Part shown: piece by piece, positions 61,320-64,000 of the stretch
Layout: every line of letters starts with the position of its first letter
Position numbering within the stretch: position 1 is the stretch's first letter
DNA from: Streptomyces cellulosae
GTDB taxonomy: Bacteria; Actinomycetota; Actinomycetes; Streptomycetales; Streptomycetaceae
Direction of reading: 5' to 3'
DNA length: 64,000 nucleotides
NCBI RefSeq assembly: GCF_000721105.1
Contig: NZ_JOEV01000026.1
Location: 124,001-188,000 of the forward strand
Position numbers and translations under genes: made by a program
The notes under the pieces: generated by a model
The model's database searches: none
What the model saw: only the letters and a program-made list of their open reading frames with translations
What the model was told of the DNA's origin: nothing

Positions 61320-61328
61320 GGGAGCGTG

Positions 61329-64000
61329 ATGAGCACAGGACTTCTCACCCGCCCGACAGCGGCCGCCGCCGACCTCGTGCTGGCCGGCCCGCGGCTGCTG
61401 GCGCGCGGTGCGGCTCCGGCGGTCGGTGCGGCCGCCGGAGCCGCGGCGGGCACGGCCCGCGCCGGCGTACGCGGCGCGGACTTCGCCCTCCGCATGGCCC
61501 GGGTCGCCCGCGCGGCGGCCCCGGGCAGCCGCACCCGCGACTGGCGCTCGGGAACCCGGGCCCACTTCGCACTGCGCCCGCAGACAGAGACACCACCACA
61601 GACCCCTACAGAGACGGCAGAAGCAACAGAGACGGCAGAAGCAACAGAGACGGCAGAAGCAACAGAGACGGCAGAAGCAACAGAGACGACACAGACGCCG
61701 GAAACCCCTTCCCCCCGCACCGAACACCTCGCCCGCCGGGTCGCCGCCGCCCTCGCCGAGCACCCCGACGTGGCGCTCGCCTACTGGGACCACGGCCTGG
61801 AGCGGCTGGTCGTGGTGGCGGTCGAGGACGCCGTCAGCGACGAGGTGATGGAGCGGGCGTCCGCGCTCGCGGAACGGCACGGGCTGGTCCCCGTGGGCGG
61901 CGACGACGTGGAGGAGCTGACGCATCCCGGTGATCCGGCCTCCGTGCGGAACACCGCCCTGGCGCTCGGCGCCGACGCACTGGGCGCCGCGGCCGCCTTC
62001 ACCGCGTCGGCGCTGCGGCTGCCGCCCTCGCCCCGGCTGGTGACGGCGACGGTGACGCTGCTGCGGGAGAACCCCCGCTTCCGCGCCTGGCTGCGTTCCC
62101 GGCTCGGGGGTTCCCGGATGGACGTGGCGCTGGCCTCCGCCAACGCGGTCGTGCACGGCGTCGGCCAGACCCCCACCTCGCTGCTGCTCGACGGCACCCT
62201 GCGCACCTGCCAGCTCGGGGAGGCGCTCGCCCGTACGGCCACCTTCGAGACCGTGCACGACGAGCTGTGCGCACCGGACCGGGACAGCGTCCCGGCGGAC
62301 CCGATGCGGCGCCCCGCGCTGCGGACCTCGCCCGCCCAGGAGTACGCCGCCCACGCCTCCACCGGCAGCCTGCTGGGCGCGGTGGCCGCCCTGCTCGTCA
62401 AGCACGACATCTCCGAGGCCGCCGAAGCGGTCCTGGCCGGCTCGCCCAAGGCCGCCCGGTATGGTCCCGCCGCCTTCCACGCCGTCCTCAGCGGCGCCCT
62501 GTCCGGGACGGGAGTGCTGGTGCGCGACCCGGACCGGCTGCGGCAGCTGGAGATGGCCACAACCGTCGTCCTCCACCCGAGCGCGCTGCGCACCCCCGGA
62601 GCCGGCGCCGACCCCTGGACGGAGGCCGTCCTCGACGCCGCCCGGCGGGCCGGACTGCGGGTCGTGGTCGTGGACGATCCCGTGCTCGCCGACTTCACCG
62701 GCCTCGCCGACCAGGTGGTCGGCGCCGACAGGCCGCTCGGCGAGGTGGTGGACGAACTGCGCGACGAGGGCGGTGTCATCACGGTCGCCCGGCCCCGCCC
62801 GCACGCCGACACCGACGTCACCGAAGGTCTCCTGAGCGGTGACGTGGCCGTCGCCCTCACCGACGCGGACGGTCAGGTGGTCTGGGGCGCGGACGTCCTG
62901 GCCCCGCACGGTCTGACCGACGTGTGGCGGCTGCTGAGCGCCGTACCCGTGGCCCGGGCGGTCGGCCGCCGGTCGCAGGTCCTCGCCCGGTCCGGTGCCG
63001 CGCTGTCCGGGCTGCTGGTGGCCGTCGGCGAGTCCCGCCGGGGCAACGGTTCGCCCCTGCCCGGGCTGCGGCACGCGCCCGTCGACGTGAGCGCGGCCGC
63101 GGCCCTGCTCAGCGGGGCCCGCGAGGCCCTCCGCGTGGCACTGACCCGCCCCCCGCACCCCCGGCCCCGGGTGGCCTGGCACGAACTGGACCCGGACGCC
63201 GTCCGCGACCGGCTGGAACGCGAGGCGCCCCCGGAGCCGGGCGCCGTCGAACAGGCGACGGCCCGGGTGCGCACGGCCGCCGACACCGTCGTACGACAGC
63301 CCGCGCTGGCCCCCGCGCGCTGGTCGCTGCAGCTCGGCCGGGCCGTACGCAACGAGCTCGACGATCCGCTCACCCCGGTGCTGGTGGTCGGGTCGGCCGC
63401 GTCGGCGATCCTCGGGTCGGTCGTGGACGCCCTGCTGGTCGTCGGCGCCCTCGACCTGAACGCGCTGGTCGGCGGGTTCCAGCGGCTGCGAGCCGAGCGG
63501 GCGCTGTCCGGGCTGCTGGCGCAGCAGAAGCAGAAGGCGCGGGTCGCGGACTCCCCCGAGGAGACCCATGTCGTCGACGCCGCCAAGCTCAGCCCCGGCG
63601 ACGTCATCGACCTCAAGGCCGACGACGTCGTCCCGGCCGACGCCCGGCTGCTGTGGGAGGACGGCCTGGAGGTGGACGAGTCCGCGCTGACCGGCGAGTC
63701 CCTGCCCGTCGACAAGGACATGGAGCCGGCCCCGCGCGCCTCCGTCGCCGAACGGCACTGCATGGTCTTCGAGGGGACGACCGTGGTGGCCGGACGCGCC
63801 CAGGCGGTCGTCGTGGACACCGGCGAGCGCACCGAGGCCGCCCGCGCCGTCGCCCTCGCCGCCCGGGTCCCGCCGGCCAAGGGAGTGCAGGCCCGGCTGC
63901 AGGAACTCACCCGCAAGGCCATGCCGTTGACGATGGCGGGCGGCGCCGCGGTGACCGGTCTGTCACTGCTACGGGGTACGCCGATCCGGCAGGCGGTGAG
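61329..64000 (+). CDS. CtpI-like P-type cation ATPase, N-terminal part
   Basis: At least 890 codons are open to the end of the window with no stop. The first 600 residues are an extended region with a Thr/Glu repeat (residues 94-120) and internal similarity to P-ATPase-like folds. From about residue 660 the actuator region appears: AAKLSPGDVIDLKADDVVPAD, then EVDESALTGESLPVDK with the TGES motif. The DKTGT phosphorylation site lies beyond the window. Size and layout resemble the very large CtpI-type ATPases of actinobacteria; the ion is unknown. Confidence 0.85.
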   Translation, partial: MSTGLLTRPTAAAADLVLAGPRLLARGAAPAVGAAAGAAAGTARAGVRGADFALRMARVARAAAPGSRTRDWRSGTRAHFALRPQTETPPQTPTETAEATETAEATETAEATETAEATETTQTPETPSPRTEHLARRVAAALAEHPDVALAYWDHGLERLVVVAVEDAVSDEVMERASALAERHGLVPVGGDDVEELTHPGDPASVRNTALALGADALGAAAAFTASALRLPPSPRLVTATVTLLRENPRFRAWLRSRLGGSRMDVALASANAVVHGVGQTPTSLLLDGTLRTCQLGEALARTATFETVHDELCAPDRDSVPADPMRRPALRTSPAQEYAAHASTGSLLGAVAALLVKHDISEAAEAVLAGSPKAARYGPAAFHAVLSGALSGTGVLVRDPDRLRQLEMATTVVLHPSALRTPGAGADPWTEAVLDAARRAGLRVVVVDDPVLADFTGLADQVVGADRPLGEVVDELRDEGGVITVARPRPHADTDVTEGLLSGDVAVALTDADGQVVWGADVLAPHGLTDVWRLLSAVPVARAVGRRSQVLARSGAALSGLLVAVGESRRGNGSPLPGLRHAPVDVSAAAALLSGAREALRVALTRPPHPRPRVAWHELDPDAVRDRLEREAPPEPGAVEQATARVRTAADTVVRQPALAPARWSLQLGRAVRNELDDPLTPVLVVGSAASAILGSVVDALLVVGALDLNALVGGFQRLRAERALSGLLAQQKQKARVADSPEETHVVDAAKLSPGDVIDLKADDVVPADARLLWEDGLEVDESALTGESLPVDKDMEPAPRASVAERHCMVFEGTTVVAGRAQAVVVDTGERTEAARAVALAARVPPAKGVQARLQELTRKAMPLTMAGGAAVTGLSLLRGTPIRQAV
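61608..61690 (+). repeat. 18-bp in-frame repeats in the P-type ATPase gene
   Basis: ACAGAGACGGCAGAAGCA repeats four times (61608, 61626, 61644, 61662) and then partly, encoding a TETAEA tract. Base composition is clearly lower in GC than the surrounding gene. Copy number probably varies between strains without breaking the frame. Confidence 0.93.

Noticed and set aside
58205..61720. 1171-residue minus-strand frame covering the MFS gene and beyond
   Set aside because: Only the part from 59632 downwards matches a transporter; the rest is antisense to the regulator and ATPase genes.

Overview
The window is high-GC actinobacterial DNA, almost certainly Streptomyces. Codon third positions are nearly all G/C, GTG starts are common, Shine-Dalgarno motifs are purine-rich, and the core gene set (phoH-ybeY-CBS protein-era, leuA with a leucine leader, recO-uppS-zur-znu-glyS) is the familiar Streptomyces order, here interrupted by accessory blocks. 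The first and last genes run off the window.

Layout. 1-2.9 kb: tail of a tricorn-type protease, HIT protein, RNase Z and an adenosine/adenine deaminase-like enzyme. 2.9-7.3 kb: a glucarate catabolism island (IclR regulator divergent from kdgD-gudD, then a PfkB kinase). 7.4-11.2 kb: phoH, ybeY, a DUF21/CBS membrane protein, an MmcQ-like protein and a cytidine-deaminase fold that lacks its catalytic motifs. 11.2-14.5 kb: three secreted or surface proteins, including a DUF916/WxL-binding-type protein, behind conspicuous palindromes. 14.5-17.7 kb: amtB and glnK, separated by a tnpB element carrying a hairpin at each end; amtB has GlnR-like boxes. 17.8-25.8 kb: era, a sugar transporter plus GH1 beta-glucosidase, an M4 metallopeptidase with an emfourin-type inhibitor, leuL-leuA and a TerB-like protein.

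26-32.5 kb holds a tightly coupled four-gene operon: a cholesterol-oxidase-like GMC oxidoreductase with an extra C-terminal domain, a membrane metallophosphoesterase, an alpha/beta hydrolase and an acetoacetate-decarboxylase-like protein. It ends in a 23-codon stub of what looks like a lost fifth gene. Facing it is a 1112-residue membrane-anchored NACHT-like STAND ATPase. 35.9-44.7 kb is accessory: a DapA-like aldolase, an ECF sigma factor with a membrane partner, a phosphatase-like protein, secreted proteins, an XRE/DUF397 pair and a TagC-like beta-propeller.

44.8-51.4 kb is core: recO, uppS, zur, znuACB behind Zur-box-like sites, and glyS. 51.4-60.8 kb is accessory: a LysE exporter, an aldo/keto reductase with a TetR regulator behind a perfect 18-bp inverted repeat, a frameshifted IS481-type transposase, an ECF42-type sigma factor with its DGPF partner, a GrpB protein, and a divergent MFS exporter and MmyB-type regulator. 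The right end is a small membrane protein and a truncated CtpI-like P-type ATPase.

The least understood and most promising pieces are the GMC/phosphoesterase/hydrolase/decarboxylase operon, the NACHT-like ATPase, the tnpB insertion between amtB and glnK, and the WxL-type surface cluster. All functions come from reading the sequence; no database search was run.
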